Below, piece after piece: positions 32,758-45,159 of a stretch of 64,000 bases of DNA. The notes below the pieces were generated by a model. The model saw nothing but the letters and a program-made list of their open reading frames with translations. It searched no databases and was not told the origin of the DNA. This stretch comes from Carposina sasakii (taxonomy: Eukaryota > Arthropoda > Insecta > Lepidoptera > Carposinidae), in the NCBI GenBank assembly GCA_014607495.2, contig CP053152.1:6324001-6388000 (forward strand). The letters are read 5' to 3'. The stretch's first letter is position 1; each line of letters opens with the position of its first letter. The position numbers and the translations under genes are program-made.

Positions 32758-33230
32758 TTCACATGGCTGTGTTCCAAAATAGGGTAACTAGTGCTACAGG
32801 ATCATGAAGGAGATGCTTACAGCCACGTTTGACATAGCGGGGTCAGATGTTAATGATCAGCAGAGGTCGGAATTAGGTAGAGTCATTTATGTACTTGCAT
32901 CGAAATGTTGATATTAATGTGGACAAATAAATAATAATAAAACCCTCAGAGATAGACAAATAAAACAAAGATAATTAACATAAAATTTCTGCTCTTTAAA
33001 ATTAATACCGGAATTTGAGGCATATCCACTTTATTCTTTCGCTGATGAAATCAGTGCAAGTACATAAATGACTCTACCTAATTCCGACCTCTGGTGATCA
33101 GTGAAAAGCTGCTAGCTCAACGCCCAAAGGAATACTCTTGAGTTCCTTGGTCGACTCTTACACCATGCACGGAAGGAGATGCAGCTGATAACCCCGCATC
33201 AACACATCTATCTATTCATACAATAAAATT
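32758..33230 (+). mobile_element. Rep-3 copy interrupted by a hAT MITE
   Basis: The left part (CACATGGCTGTGTTCC ... ACATAGCGGGGTCAGATG) and right part (GAAAAGCTGCTAGCTCAACG ... CGACTCTTACACCATGCA ... GGAGATGCAGCTGATAA) together follow the order of other Rep-3 copies. They are separated by the element at 32861-33093. Confidence 0.7.
32861..33093. mobile_element. hAT-type MITE with 8-bp target duplication
   Basis: Termini CAGAGGTCGGAATTAGGTAG and its exact complement form inverted repeats of about 38 bp. CAGAG is the canonical hAT start. Flanks ATGATCAG (32853-32860) and GTGATCAG (33094-33101) are an 8-bp duplication with one difference. Non-coding, 233 bp. Confidence 0.85.
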
Positions 33231-33236
33231 GTAACG

Positions 33237-33428
33237 GATCGATGTTTGTGCACGCTAATCTCAGAAACGGCTGGACCGACTTCGATGCAGTTTTCAGGAA
33301 TATATTGTGATTGGTCCCACTTAACATATAGGCTACTTTTTATCCCGGGAAAATGTTTTTATCCCGGATAATTTCGACATTTTGTTTTTTCTGCAGTCCA
33401 CGCGGTAGGAGTCGCGGGCGTCCACTAG
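33237..33428 (+). mobile_element. Non-autonomous Helitron-like element
   Basis: GTGCACGCTAATCTCAGAAA, TTTTATCCCGGGAAAATG and the hairpin TCCACGCGGTAGGAGTCGCG end at CTAG (33425-33428) before T. Confidence 0.6.
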
Positions 33429-33682
33429 TGTATGAATATGTAAGCAGTCTAGGGCATGATAGTTATTCATGTATTATATTCACATGTGCATAGTTTTCGG
33501 TGGACGAACACTCGGTTCGATCGGCTTCAAATGAATTCAAATCGGTTTATAACTTCATATACTTTTGATAAATACATAGGTACAGAGAGATTAGTATAAC
33601 ATGGTTGTGAAATGAAATATCTATAAAATGCGTATTTCACGGGTATTAAGAAACACAGTTCATCTATTTTAGTTATTATATT

Positions 33683-33903
33683 GACGGCCGATTGGTGTAG
33701 TTGGAAGTGGCCCTGCTCGCTACGCCATAGGTCATGGGTTCGAATCCCGGTAGGTGCAAACATTGATATGATAAATATTGATGTTTGTTTCCGAGTCATG
33801 TATGTTTCTATGTATCTATGTATTAATATACGCGTTGCTTACGTGGGACTAAGTTAATGTGTTGTGAAGTATGTGAATGATATGCTTATATAAATTTGCG
33901 AGA
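33683..33903 (+). mobile_element. tRNA-derived SINE
   Basis: GGCCGATTGGTGTAGTTGG (A-box-like) and GGTCATGGGTTCGAATCCCG (B-box) resemble a tRNA. The sequence then runs into a TGTTTGTTTCCGAGTCATGT body, unlike a tRNA gene. The clover-leaf is degenerate, so no functional tRNA is claimed. Confidence 0.55.
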
Positions 33904-34585
33904 CCGTCGTTTAGTTATCCGTCGTAATATAAAATCAATGATATGAGGAGGTTTCTATGAACACGATGGAGATAATCCTGCTCTAAGAGATCAATCCCCG
34001 TGTACGCATCAACTAGTACTCACGAAAAACGCTCCCCTATATCACGTAAAAATTGGGTAATGCCATATAGAGTTAGATAAAACTCTTTGTTGTTAGTACT
34101 ACATTTTTTTTATGCTAGGGCGAGCTTAATGCCTTCAATGACATTCTCTACCAGTGAGTTACTTGAGAACATTATTAATAGGTAGCACGACATAAACAGA
34201 TTACGTATGAAAAAGGAAAAATAAAGAAAATTATACTTACATACATAGGTACAGAAATTTATCCACATTGGTATATTTGAAAAATAAAATCCTCTTGGTA
34301 TTTCGAGAAAAATAGATAGACTAAAGAATTGGGAACTAACATTATTGACTTTAAATTTGGGGCTGGAAATGACAAAAATAATTCCTATTTAATATCTTGG
34401 CTATAAAACCCAAGCCCTGAACAACTACTCATCAGCATTTCCATAATGGCCGCTTTGTAAAAAAATAAAGGAAACCCATAAATATTTATTATCCTGTCAA
34501 CGGCAGAAGTTGTGCGAAATTTCTTATCGAGCTATTGCTGGTGACTAGTTTTCATGAACTGTAATGTAAATGTGAAATTAGTATC
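33904..34585. other. AT-rich intergenic DNA
   Basis: Nothing recognised. Confidence 0.4.
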
Positions 34586-34587
34586 TA

Positions 34588-34800
34588 CTAGTGGACGCCC
34601 GCGACTCCGTCCGCGTGGACTGCAGAAAAAACAAAATATCGAAATTATCCGGGATAAAAACATTTTCCCGGGATAAAAAGTAGCCTATTTGTTAAATGGG
34701 ATCTGTCACAATAGGTATGTTCCTGAAAACTGCATTGAAATCGGTCAAGTCGTTGCTGAGATTAGCGTGAACAAAGATAGATCCGTTATAATTTTTTTAT
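34588..34800 (-). mobile_element. Non-autonomous Helitron-like element
   Basis: On the minus strand it ends CCACGCGGACGGAGTCGCGG then GCGTCCACTAG|T, with the TTTATCCCGGGAAAATG body and GATCTATCTTTG near the 5' end. Same family as 24748-24960. Confidence 0.6.
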
Positions 34801-34824
34801 ATAATGTAACACATATAATATAAC

Positions 34825-34935
34825 ACGGGTGTGTTCCCAAACTGGGGTCGCCTGCATTGCAGGGTCCTGAGGAAAATCCTGCACCCATTTTTATAATAGC
34901 GGTGCCAGGTGAAACATTTTGGGGGCAGTTACAAG
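34825..34935 (+). mobile_element. Rep-3 fragment
   Basis: GTGTGTTCCCAAACTGGGGT, GCAGGGTCCTGAGGAAAATC and TATAATAGCGGTGCCAGGTG parallel the 5' half of Rep-3. Confidence 0.5.
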
Positions 34936-35400
34936 TTGCAAATTTTATCTACCTTAATAAATTATTACAGAATCGTGTGGTAGATTTGAATAGTTCTTGC
35001 AAATTGTATATCGATAGTGATTTTTTTATCACACATACCTAATAGTTGGCGCACACTGTATAAAAGAAATGCGATACAACTTTTTTATTACTTTTCTTGC
35101 TCTGTTTTCTTAATATAATGCATTTCCCGTAAACACCTTAGTCTCTCAAAGCCTTTGCAAAGTGGGCGTATACACTAGGCTGATGATCACCTTGCTTATT
35201 GGTATCCATCAACAAATTAAGGGCAATTATTGCCCACGATAATGTGTTTACAGTGTATCTCGAACTGTTGCTGACCGTACCAAGATCCTCTTTCTATTAG
35301 GTTGCGTAGTCACGCGTGTGACAAACTCTGACAACAGAGTAAAATGAAACAAAGAGGCGCTGAGAACCCGTCACTCAATCACTATTATGTTGTACACCAA
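34936..35400. other. AT-rich intergenic DNA
   Basis: Nothing recognised. Confidence 0.4.
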
Positions 35401-35406
35401 TGGGTA

Positions 35407-35587
35407 TACAGGGTGTAGCAGAAGGGGTATGTTAAGCGAAATGCTATGAAAATCCTGTCCACAAAATTTGAGACTTAAAATAATATGATTATTTTTTAAG
35501 ATTGTATGGGCATTCCCGGTTTGTTAAGAATTTCTTTGTGAATTGTATTTTAGCTTAACATATCTACTCATTTCGTTACATTCCGTA
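35407..35587. mobile_element. MITE-A copy 3, internally deleted
   Basis: Ends TACAGGGTGTAGCAG and ATTCCGTA with TA on both sides. The palindrome is partly eroded. Confidence 0.7.
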
Positions 35588-35881
35588 TATCTAATTTATA
35601 TGTATACCTGCTCAGCTACAGAGAATGACTTGATGGTCAAAATACTGTCAAACACATAGAACTTTAATTAGTTGAAAGCAACTTCTCAGAAATACATTTC
35701 TGATTTGTTTGACCCCAAAATCATATATAAAGGCCTATAAATGTTTGATTGGTTGTTAATAAATGGACGGAAATACATTTAACCTAGCATGTGCTTTCGA
35801 TATTTTTTGGCAGTTAATTTCTGGTTCCGATCTTATTTCTACGGTTGCATAGTGCAGGCTAGTTGCTAAGTCATTCTTCTC

Positions 35882-36093
35882 TAATATAAAAATGAATCGC
35901 TAAATATGTTGCTAAACGCAGATCTCGAGAACAGCTGAACCGATTTCGCTAATTCTTTTTTAGAATATTCCTTGATGTACGAGGATGGTTCTTACGGAGA
36001 TAAATTTAAAAAATCCTTTTCTATAGCGTCCGCCGACGACTTTGTCCACGTGACAGGGCATTATACCCATGCAAAGCCGGGGCTGATCCCTAG
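35882..36093 (+). mobile_element. Non-autonomous Helitron-like element
   Basis: CTCGAGAACAGCTGAACCGA body; the 3' end AAGCCGGGGCTGATCCCTAG is followed by T. Same family as 9665-9865. Confidence 0.55.
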
Positions 36094-39000
36094 TTTTAAA
36101 TAAAAATATGTATTGACTGAATGCATTTAGAACTAGGGACTAGCTAACAAAACCTGGATCAAAAGTTTTACAGACAATTTCAATAACCGATACCGGGAGA
36201 TTTTTTGCATATTTCAGATAAAATTTTCCATTATTTTCATACAAAATTTCAAATTTGGGTTCTTTATGATGTCTGGAATTTAAATTGGCTGTTAGTTCTT
36301 CCTAGTATTTCCGGAGCAATCTTGAAGGTTTTAGCTTGGTATGCTGTGACACCTTTACCTTGGTCGTTTTTTCAGGGGAGCTGGTTAATTAGTAGTTTTG
36401 GTCTAAATCTGGAACAAATTAATTCTTGAAAATGGGCATCGTCCTTTTGAATGAAATAAAACCACAACTTTGTTGACATAATAACAAATTATTCTAAATA
36501 ATTAAAATAATAAATTATTATCTAAAAAAATTTACAGAATATAGTTTTAGATTTCTTTTGTCCAGCAGCCTTCTATTGAAACGTGCGTGTCTAGATAAAG
36601 GTTTTTCTAATAGATCTACCTAACGTTTTAGCCAAGTTTAGTCTAGTGTCGGCTGGCCTAGGACTCGAGTAGATTAAGGGTAAAAAATTATAAATGTATT
36701 CCTTTTTCTTCAATAAACAAAATAACTATGTAAATGTTCTTAATTTTACAGGCTCATGGTAATTTATCGATTTTTTAAGTGTTATTATTGGAAGTAGGTC
36801 AGTTTAACCAATCTCATGTTTCCTGGACACACAAAAAAGTAATTGAGTGGAAAAATTACGTGTTTTGCATGTGTATTTTCAATGGTAATAAAATGACGTT
36901 TGTTGATTGTTTGCATTAGTTTAGGCTTGTCGGCATACATCACCATTCATTAGGCTTAACTACTAACAAAAATATTAAGTTTCATAAGAAGGCTAGTTTG
37001 TTCTTTTAAGTATCAATTCTAATAAATTGTCAAAAGTGCTCGGTTCTTATGGTGCTATCCTTGACCTCGCTATAACGTGATAAAATATATAATGGACTAA
37101 ATCTACTAAATTCCAGGCTTCGTGGGGCACGGCCATTAGAGTCCTTGCTAATGGAGAGACGGTGTAAAAAGCACCCTTTTTTATTAAAACATCTACAAAA
37201 ATTCCTTTATCCTCAGTAGATTATGTTTTACGTGCAAAGAAACCTATGTTTCATTGTTTACGGATGTAAAGTTATTTTTATAGAAGTGGTATAATGTAGG
37301 TACATAAATCGGACCCAGACCTCGTGGAGAGTTTGAATATTGCTCGGAATTGATATTGGTTATCGACCCACGCATAGAAACCTACATTCTGTTTGCTATA
37401 CTTGTAGGTATAGCTATACTTATTGCGAATTTAGTAAGTACTAGTGAACATTTACTTCTTTTCCATTTAGACGAGACCAAGAAAACAAATAGAAGGTGGC
37501 CTGTCGTCTTTATTGAGAAAGTAGATGTAGATGATAGACTAGAGTGGAAGTCAAATATACCTACTTACGTGAATATTATTCATTCATACCGCGTAGGCCA
37601 CATTGACGACTGCCATTTTACTTTGATTATTGCATCTGTTATGGGTAATGCTAGTAAACCTAGGTTTACCCAAGGTCTCTGTTATGGGTTATCCTAGACA
37701 CACCCTAACTGAGGTTTACCCAATTTTCTGGCTTTACCCGTGACAAATCACATCTACCCACTCTTTGTCTTTCCTTTGTGGACGAGTCCGTAGTAAGTCA
37801 CCGCGATAAATGACTACAAATGATTTCAAATCGTTGTTTATAGACTGTCTTGCCTGATTGTCTTTGTTTAAATAAACCATTATCTTATTTATTGAATGCA
37901 TTTATCCCCGTCTTCAATATAACCCATAGGCTATGCATAGATGAGGCTGTTATAAAAATGAAATAACAACATTGTGAAATGAAGGTGCTGTAAAATAAAT
38001 TATATCTCAGTTTAAGTTCGTTGCCACATTTATGCCTACAGATAGGTAGATACCTAGGCTTAAGTTAATTTATTCAGAGCAGAGCCACAGCTACAACCAC
38101 AATTTACGACTAAATACTTCAAATATAAAAAAATACTTATAAAAGAAATACTTATATGGGTGAATTTCCCAGGTACGTTTTTAGCGCGGCGTGGATGAAA
38201 ATCGTAGTGGAAAGTGCAAAATGCACATTTATTAATTTTATTTCATCAAGTTCAGACAGTGATCTAGACTAACGTTTAAAACTTAAGACCAAAATCTATT
38301 TGTTTACGCATTAAAAAAAATATCAAAGGCTCTAAATCTAATTGCGGTGCTATGTCCCCACTTCATTTGCAAAAATAAATTTGGCTATTTCAATTTTCGG
38401 GTGAATTAATTTAACAGAATACAGACATATTTAAAAAATACATTAAATGACACTATTATTTACACCATGAGCAGTAATTTAACTTAACCCGGTAGTACCT
38501 GTAACAGCTTTTAAAAATGTCCCGCGGAAAAAGTCAATAACGCTGGCGCATTTTGAACATTACACTATTTCATCATAATGAATGAGATAGATGCTAAGCT
38601 ATCTTTCCCCGCACTGCTCTGTCAAGCCATCGTATACCAAGTACAAGGATGTTTGATACACTGAACAGTTTTTCCGCCAAAAACGTAAGTATAACCTGCG
38701 GTAGCGCAGGAATACAAATTTATCATATAACGGTGTCATGTGTATTTAAAAAACTAAAAGGCTATTTAAAAAGAAATTTTACAGATGATTAAAGATTAGA
38801 TGTATCGACGTAATTGCAAATTAATTATTACAATTAAAATAATAGTGTCCGTTATAATTTGAAATTTGTTACTTAATTCTAAGTACGGTGTCGCAACTCC
38901 AGTGGCTCCGGTGGCAAAAAAGAGGACCACCGTAATTTAATAATGTCACCGTAATTGATATTTTGTCTTTTTGTATACAGAATGACTGGAAAACGGGTAT

Positions 39001-39330
39001 TATTTCTATTGAGATGTAAAAGTACAGCCCATTTTCTACCTTCATGGGTAGGAAGACCCATTAAAAAAATTACGGCTTCAGGGTTATTCCCCATTTTGTA
39101 ATGTTTTTAAAATCACCTTATTATTAAATGGAAATGCATAAAAAACTAAAATACGTGTATATTTCAGTAATTCAACTAGATAAATAAATAATCATTGGAG
39201 ACAAAACAAGAGACATCAACTTGGCATTGTCAAAGTACAATTACCAAAAGGTTTATAATTTTTTTTCCTGATTCTTTCCTATTCATTCAAAATAATGATT
39301 TCACGTAATTCGCATACTTAATTAAACTAA
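36094..39330. other. AT-rich intergenic DNA
   Basis: The longest ORF (37350-37697, 115 codons, one hydrophobic stretch near its start) shows no recognised domain and no splice or promoter support. No repeat family member recognised. Confidence 0.4.
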
Positions 39331-39334
39331 ATTC

Positions 39335-40268
39335 AAAAGGTATAATTATGAAAAAGCTTACCAACAGCTGACTAATAAGAATTTTAAAAGTGCTATCCTA
39401 TGGCGCGACAACCTTTTTTAACAAGTAACCTAAGCTTGTAGTCAAATTTAAAAAATACAAAGGTGATGAACTGACATTATAATATATATATTATAGCATA
39501 GGAATCTTACTGCTATCCAAAGGCCTTTTCATGATGCAGTTCAACTCGAATCGAGCTCATACTGCCACCTCCATCTCGTCTTACTCCTACCCCAGGCAGC
39601 CGCTCTGTAGCATCCAGCCAGTTGCACTGTTCGTCTATCTTTCAGTGTCTAAACGACTAACATGGCCGGCACTTTTACTGTCCAGTTCCTTTTTGGTAGG
39701 CGATTAGCATACCTAATGGTGTTCCTGATGCAGTCTGAGCACTGTAGGTCAATCGATAGACAGCATAAGTACACATATCGACAAGTAGACGTTATAACAT
39801 CATAGGAAGGGAACCGTTCCTAAATGAACTAAGTTCTTCCAGGCACTTAAGATTCATCTCTCAATATTAATAGCTGACCAATAAGAATGTAATATTTTTC
39901 TGAGTCCTGACTGTTCTCAGAAAAAATATCTATATATTGAATGTTCTACTGGCCTAGTAGGTGTACTCATGCACATAATTATTATCTACTTCAATCCCAC
40001 ATTTTGTGATATTGATTATGACTTCAGTTCAACCTCAAGGAAACCACCCAAAATTGCTACTATAAATGAACAGTTACGAATAAACCCGAATAACTTTGCG
40101 ATAACCCCGAGTAGCTTAAACAAGTACGCCTGATGATAACAGAAGAGTTTTACATTCTACTTGCCTCAATATAACACTCCTATAGACTGTAGCGCCACGG
40201 AATGTATTTTTCGAAACCTATATTGGTCAGCTGCTGGTAAGCTTTCTCATAATAAGTTATACCTTTTT
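39335..40268. mobile_element. Long element with ~75-bp inverted termini
   Basis: Left arm 39335-39410 (AAAAGGTATAATTATG, AAGCTTACCAACAGCTGAC, CTATGGCGCGACA) matches the reverse complement of 40193-40268 with scattered differences. A subterminal copy of TAGCTGACCAATAAGAAT lies near 39869. The interior has no recognisable ORF. Superfamily not assigned. Confidence 0.55.
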
Positions 40269-41095
40269 AAGTAGCTTATTAAATAAGGAATTTAGTTTGA
40301 TAAAGGGTACGCATGACTTGTAGGGGCTTAATTGGCAAAAACATTTAACAAATTTTGCTTGACCATTCCATGTTGATAGATTTTTGGGAGGTCAAAGTAT
40401 AAAATGTGATTTATTTCTTATATGCCATTCTACTCCTCTAAAAGGAGATTTTAAAAAAATTATAAAATGTCATATCTCCGACACCGTGAATTTCCGGATG
40501 GGTTGTTCCTTATATATAAAGGTAGCTAACGAGGCTAGGCTAGATAAATACGGCTAGGTTCCTGAAATGGTGTAGTCAGAACTGCGAGATCTTAAAGGAG
40601 ATACCATGGCCACTACGTTTTATGCTAAGAAAAAAGTCACTAGGAAGCATTTTAAAGTATGTAATAAAATATTTCCCTAACTGTTAACGTGTTCCTTAAA
40701 TTTGTTATCATAGTTTCTAAGCTATAATCATGATGATAAACATTATTACCAACTAATAAACGAAAAATCTAAAGTTTTCAAGTTCTTATAAAATAAATAA
40801 ATTGGTAATTCGTATGATGTTCTCCTGTATTTATAATTCCGCTGGTTGTAATAAATTTCAGTGGAGAGATTAACTATTTCGGTGGTTTGATAATAATATC
40901 GGTGGCGATTGAAATTTTTAAATGCAGATATCTCAAGAAATAATACGTTTTTAAAAATATGTACCATATGACTGAATATTATATATTTTTAGCTATTACT
41001 TCGAATACAAAAAAGTTATAGAAAGTGGATATAAAATTTCGCCAGCGTAATTAGTCAAAAATCGAGGTTATTGAAATTCATCCATATAAATAACA
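40269..41095. other. AT-rich intergenic DNA
   Basis: Nothing recognised. The minus ORF 40746-40967 is AT-driven and featureless. Confidence 0.4.
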
Positions 41096-41097
41096 CA

Positions 41098-41360
41098 ATT
41101 GTGCTGGTCTGGGAGTAGAAAAAAAGTATAATACTGCAGCTGCTTTTCTTCCCGGGCATACTGTACAAGTCAGTAGAGAGACAAGAGGGTCTTGGTGTTT
41201 TGTAGGCGATGGGCTGACCACCTGTCACTACTAACCGAACTTGTACATCTCAACTATACCCTCAAAATTGGTCAGAAGTGGCACCATGTGGTTCTATCGG
41301 CCCTTGGTGCTCTGCCTACCCCGTAAGGGATAAAGGCGTGATTATATGTATGTATGTTAA
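41098..41360 (+). mobile_element. SINE-2 copy with complete tail
   Basis: The best-preserved copy: CTGGGAGTAGAAAAAAAGTA through CTTCCCGGGCATACTGTACA to GCTCTGCCTACCCCGTAAGG, GATAAAGGCGTGATTAT and ATGTATGTATGT. Confidence 0.8.
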
Positions 41361-41364
41361 CATA

Positions 41365-41465
41365 CCTACATGAATACAAATGGGGTAGCTAGAACAGCAG
41401 GATAACGAAGGAGAACCATCAGTCTTATTATTACGCCAATTTACGTGAAAACTTTGATCAAAGTT
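41365..41465 (+). mobile_element. Rep-3 fragment
   Basis: AATGGGGTAGCTAGAACAGC and GATAACGAAGGAGAACC match the start of Rep-3. It directly follows the SINE-2 tail. Confidence 0.45.
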
Positions 41466-43130
41466 ATTAGTAAATTGAATACCAAGCGAATAATCCTCGT
41501 TGATTACCTTTATATCTTATTTTATCTTTCGGCAGATTTTCTAAGGGTGCCGACATCGGGTAAACGCCCAGTGCCATGACGTAAATAAGCGTCAGCGCCA
41601 CCTCTAGTAAGCCTAAAAGACGCAAATACGTAGTCGCCGGCACTGAATGTGTTGGAGACCGATGTTTTGAAATTCGCACGCCACTAAGTCCCTCCAATCG
41701 TATTGTCACTGGACTCGCACAGTATAGTCCTGGCTTTGAATCGAAATGTCCTAGTGTTTCTTCTTCAAATCCTGGTTTTCAAAGTTTTCGGATGGCAACC
41801 CTAATATATTAGGACCATGAGATTTAGATCTTGGGAAATATACATTTCCTCGCCTGGGTTTTAATATTTGTATATAATTTTTTAAATTCTATGTTGTAGT
41901 TACAGAAAGTTTATATAATATAAGTTATAAATAAATACAGTAAGGCTTTACATATGAAGGGCCTAACTCCAATACACGTCTATTTGAATTAAAATTTGTA
42001 TTTGAACGATACCATGTTTGTTTATGCGCCTACTACCATGTTCTTCGAACAAAAAACAGATATTCCGCCCACCACGCCCTGCTATTCAATAATGGATATT
42101 TGCATCCATATACCACATAAAAACGGAATAGGTGGTGTAGGCTACATAATCAACAAACAACGGTTTTTACGGCATTTACCTTCAATTAAGTTTTACGGCA
42201 TACCGGATCCTGTATAGACATGCCATGATGGCCTGCGAAATGCGATGAAACTGTATGAAAGCGTATGACAAGATGTTAAAATTACATTGACACTAGCGCC
42301 AATGTCAGTGGCCATAATAACGTGCCTCCTGTAGTTATAAAACGTGTAAGTACGGCTGTTTCGAGATCGAAGCATCCCTTGTTTACATGCCGAGTCAGGG
42401 ATAATGGGATTAAATCATATTAAGTTGACCGTCTTTTATATAAAACAAGTCCATACTTTGCTAAAACAGCCCAAATTATTCTGAATTCTCATAACATTAT
42501 ATGAAAATTAATTACAAATAATGAAATCATTACCTACATACCAGTATTTACATTTATTTACTACATACGTATAAAATTTTATTATGCTCTTTATTTAGAG
42601 CTTTTATTTACAGTATGCATGCAAGAGTAAGTAACAAGAGTAATTAGGTGGATAATCTTGCATTGGGCACGCGGAATATAATAAATAATAATAATTAAAG
42701 ATATTATGGCATTATTTCGAAATTCATTTGGATGGGTGGGTGTGAAATAAACAAATATATAACAGTGAAATCAGTAGTCAGGACTTACGTATTTTACCTA
42801 CCCAAATCCAATGAATATGGACATTATTAATCGTATATATATTTAGTAATAAATAACATAATATAATATGGACATTCGTCAAACATCTCAAATACCATGT
42901 CCATAGAAGTCCATTTTAGGTTACCTACCTCAAAGCTTTGTACATTCTAAATACTGGCGTTTTAAAGTGCCGGAGCAAATTAACTACAAGTTTTATTGTT
43001 CTGAATGAATAATGATTAAAGGTAACTAAATCGCATCGGATTTTCTCGCTAAATTCAATACCATAGTCAAGTCAAAATTACATAAGTTTATGTCAAAATA
43101 TTTTAAATTTTTACCAAACTTTAGTCTTCG
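41466..43130. other. AT-rich intergenic DNA
   Basis: Two small ORFs (41467-41709 minus; 41996-42217 plus) have no recognised motifs. No repeat family identified. Confidence 0.4.
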
Positions 43131-43134
43131 GGTC

Positions 43135-43660
43135 TTTGCTTTGGGTGTTCTCTCAGGCGATAAGCTAGCAACTTGTCACTGATTATACAGGTATTTTTTC
43201 GTTGCCACCCTTAACGAAGGGCACATACTCTATACATCAAATAAAGTAAGTTTATGCAAAAAAAAATGTTGGGAAAAAATTTTTTTTTGATTTTTTTTTA
43301 TTACTTGATCGTGCGAAATTTATAGTGTCTAGTGTTTATGTTAGTTTTTTTATAGACAGATAAAAATTATTTCTCGTGAAAAAATCTTGCTACGCGCGTC
43401 TATGTGGATTTATGCAGGAAAACGCAGTCTATTTACTCAACTTTGGACCCTAATATTTTGGAAACCAGATACTTCCCAGGTATGCTTCCATGGAGAAAAA
43501 TGATCGTGATGATCAGGAGATTCCGTAGTTTTCGGGAACGTTGACGACCAAAAATCACCCTGTATACATCTGTCCCCGCTATACTAAACGGAGCTGTGGC
43601 ATCTCCTTTGTTCTAGATACCCTATTTATGTAACAAAGCCTTGTGTATATGTACAATTCC
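43135..43660 (-). mobile_element. Rep-3 copy interrupted by MITE-B
   Basis: GGCGATAAGCTAGCAACTTG on the left and CATCTGTCCCCGCTATACTA ... TAACAAAGCCTTGTGTATAT on the right are consecutive in Rep-3 (reverse orientation). They are separated only by the MITE-B at 43186-43564. Confidence 0.7.
43186..43564 (-). mobile_element. MITE-B copy nested in Rep-3
   Basis: Complete reverse copy from TACAGGTATTTTTTCGTTGC to AAAAATCACCCTGTA, flanked by TA at 43184-43185 and 43565-43566. Confidence 0.8.
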
Positions 43661-44155
43661 ACATTTCTATCTCAATCTCAAGTATTGCAATTTAGATAAT
43701 GCTTATTAAATGGTTGGGGCTCCAAAACCTTTCAGTCTCCGATCCAGTTGGTCCGTCGACGTAACTTTTCTCTCAAAGTGAAACCAACAAGATTCCGATA
43801 ACTTCAAATAAGTAACTAACATTTAATTAACAAGTTCCTTTCGATGTTGATTCTACTGTCAGTTAGTGTTGTGGAAAGGACGACTTCTGGTCCTGCCCCC
43901 TGTTTCTCATAAATTTTCCACTTCTAACTTTCTCCCAACATATACCTACCTGATTAGTCAAGTGTAAAGTACCTAAATATTGCTTATAAATATTGCTTCC
44001 GCGCTTATACAACGGTTTCATTTCGGTTGCGATTTTGCACAATTTTTCAGAATTAGGCGGCTATCTTCATATACTTATCTTTATATACCAATTTTCTTTT
44101 ATACCAATTTCGATGTAGTAAAGTAAGTAGGTAAGTGGTTCGACAATATTTTGTA
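43661..44155. other. AT-rich intergenic DNA
   Basis: Nothing recognised. Confidence 0.4.
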
Positions 44156-44159
44156 CTAA

Positions 44160-44290
44160 GGGGTCATCCATATATTACGTCACACGATATTCAAGATTTT
44201 TTTCAAAATATATTGAAGTATTTTTTGGGTATATGCCCCAATAGGACAGTGGTCTCATAATAGATCAATGAGATTTAAAAAAATACCTTA
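44160..44290. repeat. Possible DNA-transposon end fragment
   Basis: GGGGTCATCCATATATTACG followed by TCACACGATATTC is a sequence I recall as dispersed in insect genomes at DNA-transposon ends. No matching second end is seen here. Confidence 0.3.
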
Positions 44291-44604
44291 GAACAATTTT
44301 CTTTACACAGTCTTTATACCTATATTCCGCGTGTATTGTATCAGTGTATTGTCAGCAATCGGCTGATAAGAATGAATCGAGGGCGAAATGATTCTGAAAG
44401 GTAAAATTTCTGAAACGAAATATACTTTTAGCGCGAACCCTTTCAAGGTACTTTTACCTTTGAATTACTGAACATACTTTTATAATAGTACCGTTAGATT
44501 TTCTATTCCCCTATTGCTTTGCCAATGCTATCGCGTCACCATTGTAGCCTATGTGTTAATCCAGGTGTCAGCTAACTTCATACCAAATTTTATTAAAATC
44601 GCTC

Positions 44605-45006
44605 TACATAGATAAACAATAAACATAGATAAACTGGAAACATTACAAATTAGATTTTTAAAACTTTTAGTACCCAACAAAATAAAAAATAACATAGAAG
44701 ATTATCGTAAGCTTTTTAAAATCTGTAAAATTCTTCCGGTTAGTTTGAAGCATAAATACATGTTAATAATAAATAACTGTAGCAAGCAAGAGCATAGCCT
44801 CACACAGTTGAGCCACAGTCATGTTACGAGTCATATCAGCAGGCAAATTTGAGGTACCCAGAGTAACTAACTACTTTGGTGACAGAACCCTAAAAAAACA
44901 CATACCTTATATACTTAACAGTTTGCCTGAGGATATCCGTATCGAACAAGATTATAATAAGTTTAAAAATAAAATAAAAAGGTACTTACTGGATACCATA
45001 CCATAG
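44605..45006 (+). pseudogene. LINE reverse-transcriptase C-terminal remnant
   Basis: One frame reads KLETLQIRFLKLLVPNKIKN and then KLFKICKILPVSLKHKYM. After a frameshift near 44815 another frame (44821-45006) continues VPRVTNYFGDRTLKKHIPYI and LNSLPEDI. This is the post-catalytic tail seen in insect CR1/Jockey-group RTs, with the catalytic core missing. An AATAAATAATAAA tail near 45140 may be the element's 3' end. Dead copy, 5'-truncated and frameshifted. Confidence 0.6.
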
Positions 45007-45159
45007 GGACTCACTAAGGTAACGATGCAAAGTAAATAATTATGTACTTATATAATATGTTAAAAAGAGACTACACTCCTGCAGACAAACTGTTGAAACA
45101 GTTTTGCAGGGCATAGACTAATATTTGTACTATACCTCTTTATAATAAATAAATAATAA

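Noticed and set aside
33683..33760. tRNA-like sequence
   Set aside because: B-box is good but the overall clover-leaf fails and a SINE body follows directly.
37350..37697. 115-codon ORF as a gene
   Set aside because: Hydrophobic start but no domain, no promoter or splice support, and composition expected from random AT-rich DNA.
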